A DNA stretch of 8,564 nt from Planctomycetaceae bacterium (GTDB taxonomy: Bacteria > Planctomycetota > Planctomycetia > Planctomycetales > Planctomycetaceae). Below, one piece after another: positions 1-7,493 of this stretch; the stretch's first letter is position 1, and each line of letters starts with the position of its first letter. The position numbers and the translations under genes were made by a program. The stretch lies in assembly GCA_020426065.1 (NCBI GenBank), contig JAGQQT010000152.1, forward strand, positions 1 to 8,564, read 5' to 3'. The notes beneath the pieces are model-generated. The model saw only the letters and a program-made list of their open reading frames with translations, did no database searches and was not told where the DNA came from.

Positions 1-1
1 C

Positions 2-508
2 GTCCTGATTGATGACACGGAGGATGATGCCCTGACTGAGGGACTCGATCCGCTGAACGATCCTCTGGTGGCGGATATCTTCGTCTCGGAAGGACCAGTC
101 TTCTACTTTGATGTCGAAACGGATGCCACGATCAGCATCACCAATCTCGAAATTGAAGTGGGTGAGGAAGAAGATGGCGGAGCCGTGGCAACCACCATTG
201 ATGATCAACGTGTCTTCTTCTTTGAGAATGCAGCCGGGCCGACCGATATCACGATTTCCAACAACTTCATCGTGATTAACGACCTGGGCTCAGCGGGGAT
301 CAACGGATTCCTGACCCTGGTAAACGACATCCTGGTGACCGAATTTGATGCGGCCAGCGGAGATATCACACTCAACAGTCCACAAACCAATACCGTGATT
401 GTTGTTCCTCCAGGTTTGCCACTCACCAACCCGGCCCTGCTGTTTGACGGTCCTGCAACCGGCAACTTTACAGGTCAGCTGGACTTCAACGGAGTGTTCG
501 TACCGTAA
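2..508 (+). CDS. C-terminal part of an acidic, beta-rich protein of unknown function (5' end outside window)
   Basis: The reading frame is open from the first bases of the window to a TAA at 506-508, giving about 168 residues. A GTG at 68 is the first possible start inside the window, but in-frame codons with similar composition (VLIDDTEDDALTEGL) continue upstream of it, so this is most likely the end of a longer protein. The visible part is rich in Asp, Glu, Thr, Val and Ile with alternating hydrophobic residues (for example DITISNNFIVIND), which suggests beta strands. It has almost no Lys or Arg and no Cys. No transmembrane segment or C-terminal sorting signal is visible. The composition fits a secreted or surface repeat-type protein, as is common in planctomycetes, but that is inference. 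I do not recognise the family. No clear terminator follows it. Confidence 0.7.
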   Translation, partial: VLIDDTEDDALTEGLDPLNDPLVADIFVSEGPVFYFDVETDATISITNLEIEVGEEEDGGAVATTIDDQRVFFFENAAGPTDITISNNFIVINDLGSAGINGFLTLVNDILVTEFDAASGDITLNSPQTNTVIVVPPGLPLTNPALLFDGPATGNFTGQLDFNGVFVP

Positions 509-559
509 GCCTCAGGGGAAAGTTCACCGTATGAGTTCATGTAGCAGTTCGTCATCTGA

Positions 560-590
560 AAGGATGACCGGATGAAACTAAGGATGACCG
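560..590 (+). repeat. Exact 11-bp direct repeat with a 20-bp period
   Basis: The sequence AAGGATGACCG occurs at 560-570 and again at 580-590. The 20-bp spacing is close to two DNA helical turns. The first copy also forms the right arm of a small inverted repeat, GTCATC at 551-556 with GATGAC at 563-568. The pair lies between the acidic protein gene and the outer-membrane protein gene, upstream of the promoter-like site at 676-704. It could be a tandem regulator-binding site; no function is shown. Confidence 0.5.
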
Positions 591-675
591 CAAAACAGTG
601 TGCGGGCGAATTGGAAACCCATTCGGGTGAAAAATTGTCAGCCAGTTTTCAGAAATGATCAGCACGATTTCGGAA

Positions 676-704
676 CCGACACTCGACGTTCTTCAATCGA
701 TAAC
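676..704 (+). promoter_or_regulatory. Weak sigma-70-like promoter for the outer-membrane protein gene
   Basis: CCGACA at 676-681 (4 of 6 against TTGACA) and GATAAC at 699-704 (4 of 6 against TATAAT) are separated by 17 bp. Transcription would start near 711, leaving a leader of about 87 nt before the ATG at 798. If the site is real it excludes the GTG at 600 and makes the ATG at 723 unlikely. Matches of this quality occur by chance, so it is tentative. Confidence 0.25.
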
Positions 705-797
705 TTCCTTCGGATCACGACCATGGCAATGATGGGCAACTTCATCAAAGACTGGCTTCACGCGACGATCCTGCGCCGGAGAGCTTGTGTTTCTTCT

Positions 798-2180
798 ATG
801 AGAAAGACAAGACGTACGGGCTGGTCGCTGCCTGGGCTGCTGGCACTGGGAACGATTTCCGCTTCCGGTCTGTTCGGTGTGGCTGCACCTGCTTCTGCGC
901 AAATGCCGAGCCCGGTTTACGGAGCAGCAGGGGAATTCTCTGCCAGCCTCCCCTGGGATTCCCGTCGACAGTTTTATGAGCAGATTCCGGATCGTCCCAT
1001 ATTTGATGGGGAACAGTCTCCGTTTGATCGACTTCTCAAGCAGGTGCTTGAAGAATCCTGGATTCAGGTCGATTACATGCTCTGGAACATGGACCAGTCC
1101 AATCACAAAATCATCGGAGAATCCGTATCCGGAGTGAATCGTCCTGACTTTGGATATCTGGCACTGGACAGATCGAGCGGTCAGCAGCCCGTGACTTCAA
1201 CCGGCCAGGGTAGTCTCGGCTATGCTCCCCGGCTGGATATTATTGATTTGAACAGCATGAACGGGATGCGCCTCAAGTATGGCCTGGAAACAACAACAGG
1301 TACCTTTGAAGCATCCGCCAGCTGGATCTTCCAGACATCCCGGTCTGCATCACCTCAACCATACATCCGCCGGACGAATCTGCTGTCTGACATCAATGGC
1401 AACCAGATTTCCACCTCCGTCAATACTGCTATCACTCCTGTGCTGGATCAGACGGGTGTCACTGCCATTCCCTTCCTGCGTGATGGAGCAATTTCCAACT
1501 CAGCCCTGATATTCAACACAAGTTACGGCATATACTACGACCATTCGATGTTCAACACGGAATTCAACTACGTGTGGGACGACCAGCGTCCAATCAACGG
1601 GCCTCATCTGAAATACGTGCTGGGCGTTCGTTACCTGAAACTGGATGAAGCGATGCTGCAGCGTGGTGTCGATTCCGACACATTTCTGGACACTAATGGG
1701 GATGAGGTCATTAATTCCCGCGTAGCCACCATCGATTCCGATACAATCAACCAGCTGATAGGTCCACAGGTTGGGTTGCGACTCGAATTTGTTGATGATC
1801 GGTTTACCGCCGGGGTCCAGCCCATGCTGACAGTGGCAGCCAATCAGATTGATGCCCGGGTTTCAACGGATAATCTGTTCATGGCCGACAATCCACTCAC
1901 GACAACTGTAGACGAATCGACCGCTCCGACCGTCGACCGGATCAGTCAGGACAAACTTTCCCCGATCCTTTCTCTGGATGCATATCTCAAAATTCGTATC
2001 TTTGAGCAAATGCAGCTCTATGCCGCCTACAATCTGATGTATCTCGATTCGATTGTTCGTCCGGGTGACGTGATTGATTACCAGGATGATGGAGATGGGA
2101 TTCCGGATCTGGATGCTCTCCCGACGGAAACCACCATGCTGATCCAGGGGCTTACCATCGGGACAATCATTGAGTTCTAA
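798..2180 (+). CDS. Secreted outer-membrane beta-barrel protein, BBP7-like
   Basis: From the ATG at 798 the product is 460 residues. It begins with a classical Sec signal peptide: a basic n-region (MRKTRRTGW), a hydrophobic core (about residues 10-30) and an ASA-Q cleavage site after residue 34. The mature protein has short alternating-hydrophobic segments typical of barrel strands (SWIQVDYMLWNMD, NGMRLKYGLE, FEASASWIF, LKYVLGVRYLKLDE, LQLYAAYNLMYL-like stretches). It ends in Phe (TIGTIIEF), as outer-membrane barrels usually do for BAM recognition. The early W-x-x-x-x-YxLW segment and the GVRY-x-x-LDE segment resemble planctomycete BBP7-type porin-like proteins; I assign this from memory of the family. 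The start is uncertain. The frame is open back to a GTG at 600, and an ATG at 723 would add 25 residues. I prefer 798 because it gives a compact signal peptide, with GGAGAG at 778-783 (spacing long at 14 nt). Substrate and role are unknown. Confidence 0.7.
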   Translation: MRKTRRTGWSLPGLLALGTISASGLFGVAAPASAQMPSPVYGAAGEFSASLPWDSRRQFYEQIPDRPIFDGEQSPFDRLLKQVLEESWIQVDYMLWNMDQSNHKIIGESVSGVNRPDFGYLALDRSSGQQPVTSTGQGSLGYAPRLDIIDLNSMNGMRLKYGLETTTGTFEASASWIFQTSRSASPQPYIRRTNLLSDINGNQISTSVNTAITPVLDQTGVTAIPFLRDGAISNSALIFNTSYGIYYDHSMFNTEFNYVWDDQRPINGPHLKYVLGVRYLKLDEAMLQRGVDSDTFLDTNGDEVINSRVATIDSDTINQLIGPQVGLRLEFVDDRFTAGVQPMLTVAANQIDARVSTDNLFMADNPLTTTVDESTAPTVDRISQDKLSPILSLDAYLKIRIFEQMQLYAAYNLMYLDSIVRPGDVIDYQDDGDGIPDLDALPTETTMLIQGLTIGTIIEF

Positions 2181-2365
2181 GCCAAGCAGGCTCTGAGCAT
2201 AGCCCATTCTTTTCGGCTGCTGAGGTGCCTGATAACCTGTGCACTTGGCCTCTGGTTTTTGGATACAGCTGCAGAATGGCAGGTGATGTGTACTTGCGTG
2301 CGCTGTCTGTCCTCTGTTCTGGCATGAAATGACTGCCAGGCAAGAAAAAAGCGGAGACCTGTCGA

Positions 2366-2394
2366 TTGATCGCCGGGCCTTGAGTTGCTACACT
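2366..2394 (+). promoter_or_regulatory. Sigma-70-like promoter for rplM-rpsI
   Basis: TTGATC at 2366-2371 and TACACT at 2389-2394 are separated by exactly 17 bp; each matches its consensus hexamer at 4 of 6 positions. Transcription would begin near 2401, giving a 5' leader of about 75 nt before the rplM ATG. The leader contains a short dyad, CTGAG-GG-CTCAG, near 2423-2434, too small to call a regulatory structure. The rest of the 2181-2475 spacer holds no credible gene, and I see no terminator for the preceding outer-membrane protein gene. Confidence 0.45.
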
Positions 2395-2475
2395 CCTCCG
2401 CTTCGCTGGGTCCTATTTCGAACTGAGGGCTCAGAGTCCGCTTGTTTAGCATTCTCTCACGGAAAAAGTTGTAGC

Positions 2476-2985
2476 ATGGCTGTGGAAATTGTGCAGCGAA
2501 CATCAGTCGCAAAAAACGAGACCTTTCAGCCGGTCTGGTATCATGTTGATGGAGAAGGTCAGATTGTGGGGCGTTTCGCTTCCGCACTGGCAATGGTGCT
2601 GATGGGAAAACACAAAGCTTCCTACACGCCACACGTCAACACAGGTGATTTTGTGGTCGTAACCAACGTGGAAAAAGTCCGGTTTTCCGGTCCACAAATG
2701 GCCCACGATTCACACCCGAACTTCACATCCAAGATGGCCAACAAGGAATACCAGCACTATACCGGTTATCCAAGTGGTCTGCGGACCACCACTGGTGCGG
2801 AAATGCTTGAGAAGCATCCGGAAAAGATTCTTCGGGAAGCCGTTCGTCGCATGCTTCCCAAAAATAAACTGGCAACCAAAATGCTGGATCGTCTGAAATT
2901 GTATGTTGGCCCAGAGCACAAGCATCAGGCGCAGAACCCACAACCTCTGCCCGAGCATTTGCTGCGTGGCTGTGAAAAGGCCTGA
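2476..2985 (+). CDS. rplM: Large-subunit ribosomal protein uL13 (L13)
   Basis: This is a structural protein of the 50S subunit that binds 23S rRNA early in assembly. The 169-residue product shows the family's hallmarks in order: WYHVDGEGQIVGRFAS (residues 21-36, compare WYVVDATGKTLGRLA in E. coli), GKHKASYTPHVNTGDFVVV (44-62), YQHYTGYPSGL (92-102), the long helix region EKHPEKILREAVRRMLPKNKLA (112-133), and KLYVGPEHKHQAQNPQPL (141-158). It is longer than the 142-residue E. coli protein because of about 16 extra N-terminal residues and a short basic tail. The frame is open back to 2329, but conserved sequence starts only after the ATG at 2476, which has a weak GGAAAA at 2461-2466. rpsI follows after 85 bp, the usual bacterial rplM-rpsI pair. 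Confidence 0.97.
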   Translation: MAVEIVQRTSVAKNETFQPVWYHVDGEGQIVGRFASALAMVLMGKHKASYTPHVNTGDFVVVTNVEKVRFSGPQMAHDSHPNFTSKMANKEYQHYTGYPSGLRTTTGAEMLEKHPEKILREAVRRMLPKNKLATKMLDRLKLYVGPEHKHQAQNPQPLPEHLLRGCEKA

Positions 2986-3017
2986 GTCAGGCTTGAGTCG
3001 AACCGTTCAAATCAGCC

Positions 3018-3044
3018 TACGCTGACACCCTGTATGCTGACACA
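3018..3044 (+). repeat. Short tandem direct repeat in the rplM-rpsI spacer
   Basis: TACGCTGACACC (3018-3029) and TATGCTGACACA (3033-3044) share the octamer GCTGACAC with a 15-bp period. Both contain CTGACA, which resembles a -35 hexamer. GATAAT at 3050-3055 resembles a -10, but the spacings (22 and 7 bp) do not fit a sigma-70 promoter. The repeat may be chance or a protein- or RNA-level site ahead of rpsI. Confidence 0.35.
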
Positions 3045-3070
3045 GTCGAGATAATTAGCAAGTAAAAACC

Positions 3071-3613
3071 ATGAGTACCGATATTCCTCAGGATGATCAA
3101 TCCTCAACCTCAGAATCAGCAGCCGTGCCCCAGTTAACTCTGGGTGAAGGGGTTGCCACTGGAGAGGCAGTCAGCTCAGAGCCGGATGAAGTCTATCAGC
3201 CGACCATTCGTGGCCGATTGGACAAGTTCGGAACCGCCATCGGAACCGGTCGTCGGAAAACCTCCGTCGCTCGGGTTCGCATTAAAGACGGGAGCGGAAA
3301 AGTCACCGTCAACGGTCGTGATCTGGAAGATTTCTTCCGACTGGAGCGGGATCGCAAAATGGTGTTGGCTCCAGTTGTCGCTGTTGGTGAAACAGGTAAG
3401 CTCGATATCTGGGTTCGCGTGAACGGTGGTGGAATCACAGGCCAGGCTGGTGCCGTGGTGCTGGGAATTGCCCGGGCACTGCAGGTGAGAAATGAATCCT
3501 TCCACAGTATCCTGGCTGAGGGCGGATACCTGACACGTGATGACCGGATGGTGGAACGTAAGAAGTACGGCCTTCGCAAAGCTCGCCGCAGCTTCCAGTT
3601 CTCCAAGCGTTGA
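3071..3613 (+). CDS. rpsI: Small-subunit ribosomal protein uS9 (S9) with acidic N-terminal extension
   Basis: This 30S head protein has a basic C-terminal tail that reaches the P-site tRNA. The conserved domain begins near residue 53: GTAIGTGRRKTSVARVRI (54-71), GSGKVTVNGRDLEDFF (74-89), VNGGGITGQAGAVVLGIARAL (117-137), and YLTRDDRMVERKKYGLRKAR (153-172). The tail ends in QFSKR, as is near universal in bacteria. The product is 180 residues against 130 in E. coli. The excess is a Ser/Glu/Asp/Gln-rich N-terminal extension of about 50 residues with hardly any basic residues. The residues before QFSKR read RRSF, where E. coli has Pro directly before QFSKR. The ATG at 3071 lacks a clear Shine-Dalgarno site (AGTAAAAACC precedes it), so translation may depend on coupling to rplM or on an unstructured leader. 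Transcription ends at the terminator at 3662-3695. Confidence 0.97.
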   Translation: MSTDIPQDDQSSTSESAAVPQLTLGEGVATGEAVSSEPDEVYQPTIRGRLDKFGTAIGTGRRKTSVARVRIKDGSGKVTVNGRDLEDFFRLERDRKMVLAPVVAVGETGKLDIWVRVNGGGITGQAGAVVLGIARALQVRNESFHSILAEGGYLTRDDRMVERKKYGLRKARRSFQFSKR

Positions 3614-3661
3614 TGCCATTCGCATCATGCTGCACAGACTTGTGTGGCTGAGCGATTCAGC
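3612..3661 (+). other. Chain of three small hairpins in the rpsI 3' UTR
   Basis: Three consecutive short inverted repeats fill the stretch between the rpsI stop codon and the terminator: GATGC/GCATC (3612-3616 with 3622-3626), CACA/TGTG (3633-3636 with 3641-3644) and GCTGA/TCAGC (3647-3651 with 3657-3661). The last abuts the terminator stem. Each is weak alone; the arrangement is reported as seen, with no assigned role. Confidence 0.35.
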
Positions 3662-3695
3662 AAAAATCCGGCCCGGTTCAGGCCGGATTTTTTTT
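3662..3695 (+). terminator. Strong intrinsic terminator after rpsI
   Basis: A perfect stem pairs AAAAATCCGGCC (3662-3673) with GGCCGGATTTTT (3681-3692) around a 7-nt loop, with an unbroken run of eight T from 3688 to 3695. This is a textbook Rho-independent terminator for the rplM-rpsI transcript. The A-run on the left arm would also give it some activity in the minus direction, although no minus-strand gene approaches it. Confidence 0.92.
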
Positions 3696-3729
3696 GGCAT
3701 GCCGGCAGATCAAAAGACGGGAACACGGA

Positions 3730-5088
3730 ATGTATAACACATTACTGCTACCAGACCTTCGATTGATGCTGATCGAGAACGACACCAGGGCGATGTCGGA
3801 ACTCGGGGAGGTCCTGTTTCCTGCAGACACTGCCGAACTGCTGGCAGAACTTGCTCCCGAAGAAGCTGTCACCGTGTTGATGCAGATCCGGCTTGAGCGT
3901 CGCGTCGAGATCTTCGTCTTCCTGCCATTACAGTTTCAAATTGAACTGGTCGAGAAGATGGATCGGAAAGATCTGTCTCGTCTGCTTGAGGAAATGGCGG
4001 CGGATGACCGTGTGGACTTGCTGGAACGGCTCGATCCCGGACATGTGGAACGGCTGTTGCCTTTGATTGCCCAGGCCGAACGGGCCGATATCCGTAAACT
4101 GCTTTCCTATCCGGATGGCTCGGCCGGTTCGATCATGACGACCGAATACGCCTCGCTTCCCAAGAATATTACGGTCCGGGAGGCCTTCGAGCGCTTGCGC
4201 GTTCAGGCGCCGGATCGAGAGACGATCTATTACATTTATATCATCGATAATGATCGACGTCTCATCGGCTTTGTTTCGATGCGACGACTCATCCTCTCAA
4301 AACCGGACCAGGAACTGGCCTCCATCATGCAGCAGGACGTGATTTCCGTCCGGGTGGATGATGACGATGAATACGTTGCCAGTCTGGTTCACCGCTATGA
4401 CTTCATTGCCATTCCCGTGGTCGATGCGGAAAATCGGCTGGTGGGGATCATCACGCATGACGATGCTGCTGATGTCATGCGGGAGAAAGCCGAGGAAGAT
4501 CAGCATCGTCTGGCAGCCGTTGAGCCGCTGGAAGATTCCTATCTGACAACACCGGTTCTGGTCCTGGCACAAAAGCGGGGCGTGTGGCTCTTTTTCCTTC
4601 TTGGGGCTGCCGTGTTAACCGCCTGGGTACTGCAGTATTTTGAAGGGGGAGATGATCACAGCTGGATCATCATGTTCTTGCCTCTGGTGCTGGCCAGCGG
4701 AGGGAATGCGGGTTCGCAATCTGCCGCACTGGTGATCTCGGCACTGGCCCGCGACCAGGGGAAGCTGAAATCGGGCGGCGCCTTTCATGTGCTGTTTAGA
4801 GAGCTTTCACTCAGTTCATTGCTGGGTGGCTCGGTTGCCCTGATCTCATTCCTGTGTGCGTGGCTGCTGACAGGAAATCCATGGCCTGCGGTGATTGTTT
4901 CCTCAACAGTATTGCTGGTGGTTGTTCTGGCCGCCATGACCGGAGCCGCGTTACCGATCATTATTCAATCACTTGATGCTGATCCGGCTTACATGTCCAC
5001 GCCACTCATCGCCGCCATGGTGGATGTAATCGGCGTCATCATCTACTTCAACGTCGCCCGCCTGGTGCTGGGGCATTACCCGGTGTAG
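3730..5088 (+). CDS. mgtE: MgtE-family magnesium transporter/channel
   Basis: MgtE is a homodimeric inner-membrane Mg2+ channel whose cytosolic domains sense Mg2+ and gate the pore. The 452-residue product has the full architecture at the usual length. There is a helical MgtE_N domain (about residues 15-125, repeated acidic Leu-rich helices), the YPDGSAGSIMTTEY junction (127-140), two CBS domains (about 135-190 and 200-255, with the second ending VVDAENRLVGIITHDDAADVM), a connecting helix, and a C-terminal membrane domain (about 284-447) with five hydrophobic segments. The pore-region signature GGNAGSQSAALVISALA (324-340) and the last-helix motif VDVIGVIIYF (431-440) are present, with Asp432 matching the pore Asp of Thermus MgtE. 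The start at 3730 is supported by GGGAA at 3719-3723. An upstream in-frame ATG at 3694 lies inside the terminator T-run and is rejected. The gene begins 34 nt after the rpsI terminator, leaving little room for its own promoter. Confidence 0.93.
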   Translation: MYNTLLLPDLRLMLIENDTRAMSELGEVLFPADTAELLAELAPEEAVTVLMQIRLERRVEIFVFLPLQFQIELVEKMDRKDLSRLLEEMAADDRVDLLERLDPGHVERLLPLIAQAERADIRKLLSYPDGSAGSIMTTEYASLPKNITVREAFERLRVQAPDRETIYYIYIIDNDRRLIGFVSMRRLILSKPDQELASIMQQDVISVRVDDDDEYVASLVHRYDFIAIPVVDAENRLVGIITHDDAADVMREKAEEDQHRLAAVEPLEDSYLTTPVLVLAQKRGVWLFFLLGAAVLTAWVLQYFEGGDDHSWIIMFLPLVLASGGNAGSQSAALVISALARDQGKLKSGGAFHVLFRELSLSSLLGGSVALISFLCAWLLTGNPWPAVIVSSTVLLVVVLAAMTGAALPIIIQSLDADPAYMSTPLIAAMVDVIGVIIYFNVARLVLGHYPV

Positions 5089-5156
5089 CGGAAATACTCT
5101 GCTTTCTGTGTTCAATGCGCATGGCAGGACCAGAGCTTTGGCCGCACAGCGATCTC

Positions 5157-7352
5157 TCAGGATTCGACGGGCATGCGGGCTTCTTTGATGCTTCCGAGCC
5201 TGCGAGCTTGCGCTGCTGAGGCATCGATATTGAGCAGAATGGTGGTTTTCCACTGAGGATTCTGGGGGACGAACTGCCAGTGCAGAATCACGGCACAACT
5301 CTGGTGAACCAGTTCAAACCCTCCTTCAGACTGGCTGACTGTTTCAATCGGACAGGTCCAGATTCCCGCCCGCTCCGAAGTTTCGAGGCTTACGTCGACA
5401 CCCAGCCATTCATCCACCAGTCCAATCCGAGACTGATTTTGCAGGTCGAGTTCTTCACCCAGTTGGCCGTAGATCTGGCCATCTTCACCATAGTAGGAGC
5501 GATTATCCACATTGGATGGCATCGACGAGAAATTGAATTCTACTGCGAAGTGAACCGGAGTTCCCGGAGTCAGTTCATCCAGTCGGTAATCAATTTTCAG
5601 CTCGGATGGAGCGGTCTGAGTGAGTGTAATACTCTTGGTAAGGATTGGAGTCTGATTGCTCCAGCGGCAGCGGCGGGAGAGAATTGCCGAAACCCGGCCC
5701 GGCTGTCGTTCGACACTGGTTTGAAATACGGCATGCTCCGCTTCGCCTGCCTGGAAACTATCGCTGCAGAACTGATCGAAAGTGCAATCGAGCGGGAGGA
5801 CATGGTCAACCAGGCTTTTTCGTGCCCATTGATCATAGGCCAGTTTCTGGTCGAGGTTTTCCTGCTTGAAGACAATATTCTCGGAGACAGATGCAGTTTC
5901 GCTGCCGCCGACCAGGCTTCCTGATGCATACGCTCGAATGGTTTCATGGTAAGGTTCCGGTCTGCGATCGAGCGTGGCCATCAGGTTGACGAACGCCGTC
6001 CTCGAGTCCAGTTCATAAATGTGCCCCCCCTGAGCGGGGCTGAGGTAGGCAACCAGCTGATCGCTGGCGAGGCGGACTTCCTGACGGGCATCGAGATTGA
6101 GATCTCCCGCTTCGATATCGACCCAGCGTCCGGTTCGGCCACACAGTTCCTCGAGGGCGTTATCGGCATGAATCAGGTGATGATAAATCGCATTCCGCAG
6201 ATGGGGCAGATACAGCCCGCCAAACGCTCCATGCCAGTAAGGACAGTTGCATTGACTGCGATACAGGTGGTCCAGAGCGGCACGGAAACGGGCTGAAGAA
6301 CTCAGATCCGGTTCCCTCTGAATCAGATCATCAAGTCGATCACTGATCTCCCTCATGCGGCAGTACATTTCCTGGCTTTCCGGATACTTCACCAGAAAGT
6401 TGCGCCAGAAACCGCCACGCAGCAATCGTCGAACTTCCGGCCAGCCCGGATCATTCCGGTGTTCCCGCTGCAGCCTGATGAGTTCGAGCTGACGATCGGT
6501 CGGCAAAGCCCATTCGGTCATTTCCCGGTAGCTGCAGTCTGGCAGATAGCATCGTCCCAGCGGTGAAACTTCTTCAATCGCCTGAGAGAAGGTCACCACG
6601 CGAATCCATTCCTGGTTGTCGGTCAACAACTGGAAGAATCGATGGAGCCAGCCTTCTTCGTAAACATGTCGGTGAGAACCTGGCCAGGTCCCGAATTTTT
6701 CACCATCATCACCAAATGCAACCACCGCTTCTGGTTGCTTTTCCCGTACCTCAGCCAGCCAGTCAATTGTTTCCTGAGGTTCTGCAAACGGAATGGTATA
6801 TCGCAGTTTCTCGGCAATCGGAAAGACCGACAGCATGTGTCCGTCATCTTCCGTGACGAAATACCCATACAGGTCATCATTGCCGAAGCCCGCATTTTTG
6901 AAGTGAAAATCATCCAGAACCGTGTATTCCAGTCCGGACTGAACCACATCTCTGGTAAAGGACTGCTCCCACACCCGTTCTGGAACCCACATGCCGCGTG
7001 GAGGAACACCAAACGCCTGCGTCAAGTGATCCGAATAGGCAGTCATTTGGCCGATCCGGTCACGTGAGGGAATGCTGGCCAGAATTGGCTCATAAAACGG
7101 ACCACCCAGAATCTCGATCTGACCGCTCTCGACCATGCGGCCAAGTCGTTCGATATATTCGGGTCGATGCCGATGGATCCAGTCCAGGAGGCTCCCCGAG
7201 TTGTGCAGAGAAATCCGGACGGCTGGATACTGTTCAAGAACATCCAGAAAGGAGATGTAACTGTCCTGGTAAGCCTGTTCGATGACGTGATCGAAATTTC
7301 CCACCGGCTGATGGTTGTGAATCGCAATGATCAGGCGAATCGGGCCGGACAT
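5157..7352 (-). CDS. Glycoside hydrolase family 57 enzyme (4-alpha-glucanotransferase/alpha-amylase type)
   Basis: The 731-residue protein acts on alpha-1,4-glucans by a retaining mechanism. All five GH57 motifs are intact: HNHQP (residues 12-16), GGPFYEPIL (83-91), WVPERVWEQ (122-130) with the expected nucleophile Glu125, [12 protein letters not shown] (212-223) with the acid/base Asp in the 215-216 pair, and a region-5 block [20 protein letters not shown] (367-386). The catalytic barrel (about 1-290) is followed by a helical middle domain (about 300-400, DUF1925-like) and a C-terminal beta-sandwich (about 405-725, DUF1926-like). This is the order in Thermococcus 4-alpha-glucanotransferase, which is somewhat shorter. 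There is no signal peptide, so the enzyme should be cytoplasmic, in glycogen or maltodextrin turnover. Sequence alone does not separate transferase from amylase activity. The start has a good ribosome site (GGTGG at 7357-7361). It converges on mgtE with a 68-bp gap in which I see no clear terminator. Confidence 0.93.
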   Translation of the reverse strand: MSGPIRLIIAIHNHQPVGNFDHVIEQAYQDSYISFLDVLEQYPAVRISLHNSGSLLDWIHRHRPEYIERLGRMVESGQIEILGGPFYEPILASIPSRDRIGQMTAYSDHLTQAFGVPPRGMWVPERVWEQSFTRDVVQSGLEYTVLDDFHFKNAGFGNDDLYGYFVTEDDGHMLSVFPIAEKLRYTIPFAEPQETIDWLAEVREKQPEAVVAFGDDGEKFGTWPGSHRHVYEEGWLHRFFQLLTDNQEWIRVVTFSQAIEEVSPLGRCYLPDCSYREMTEWALPTDRQLELIRLQREHRNDPGWPEVRRLLRGGFWRNFLVKYPESQEMYCRMREISDRLDDLIQREPDLSSSARFRAALDHLYRSQCNCPYWHGAFGGLYLPHLRNAIYHHLIHADNALEELCGRTGRWVDIEAGDLNLDARQEVRLASDQLVAYLSPAQGGHIYELDSRTAFVNLMATLDRRPEPYHETIRAYASGSLVGGSETASVSENIVFKQENLDQKLAYDQWARKSLVDHVLPLDCTFDQFCSDSFQAGEAEHAVFQTSVERQPGRVSAILSRRCRWSNQTPILTKSITLTQTAPSELKIDYRLDELTPGTPVHFAVEFNFSSMPSNVDNRSYYGEDGQIYGQLGEELDLQNQSRIGLVDEWLGVDVSLETSERAGIWTCPIETVSQSEGGFELVHQSCAVILHWQFVPQNPQWKTTILLNIDASAAQARRLGSIKEARMPVES

Positions 7353-7356
7353 ATTT

Positions 7357-7361
7357 CCACC
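7357..7361 (-). promoter_or_regulatory. Ribosome binding site of the GH57 gene
   Basis: On the minus strand the sequence AGGTAGGTGGAAATATG places GGTGG four bases before the ATG. It is a reasonable Shine-Dalgarno match and fixes the start so that the HNHQP motif falls at residues 12-16, as expected for the family. Confidence 0.6.
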
Positions 7362-7399
7362 TACCTTTGAAGATGTCGTACTCTCAGATCCTTCGTGTT

Positions 7400-7434
7400 T
7401 CCCGGTCTGGCATTAACTGACATTGGGACCGGGA
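7400..7434. repeat. Perfect inverted repeat with 8-bp arms and 19-nt spacer
   Basis: TCCCGGTC at 7400-7407 is the exact reverse complement of GACCGGGA at 7427-7434. It lies 48 bp upstream of the GH57 start codon. Neither strand has a T-run after the dyad, so it is not an intrinsic terminator. It could be an operator for the GH57 gene or a hairpin in its leader RNA. Confidence 0.5.
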
Positions 7435-7493
7435 CTTGAGACGCCGCACTATCTTACTGGAGTTGCAGACATTCGAAAATGAGAGAGGACAGC

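Noticed and set aside
600..797. N-terminal extension of the outer-membrane protein from the GTG at 600
   Set aside because: The extra 66 residues would bury the signal peptide, do not look like protein sequence up to 723, and overlap a promoter-like site. The ATG at 723 remains a possible alternative.
2319..2339. Hairpin CTGGCA-N9-TGCCAG as a terminator for the outer-membrane protein gene
   Set aside because: It is followed by an A-run rather than a T-run on the plus strand, and has no T-run on the other side for the minus strand.
5089..5156. Bidirectional terminator between the convergent mgtE and GH57 genes
   Set aside because: Only a short palindrome (ATGCGCAT) and scattered complementary pentamers are visible; there is no stable stem with a T-run in either direction.
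5280..5924. A 214-codon plus-strand open frame inside the GH57 gene
   Set aside because: It is antisense to a region of the GH57 gene with clear family structure, has no ribosome site, and its translation resembles no protein; it is a shadow frame.
6024..6030. Seven-C run (seven G in the coding strand) in the GH57 gene as a frameshift site
   Set aside because: The reading frame and domain sequence continue intact through it, so there is no sign of a frameshift or programmed slippage.
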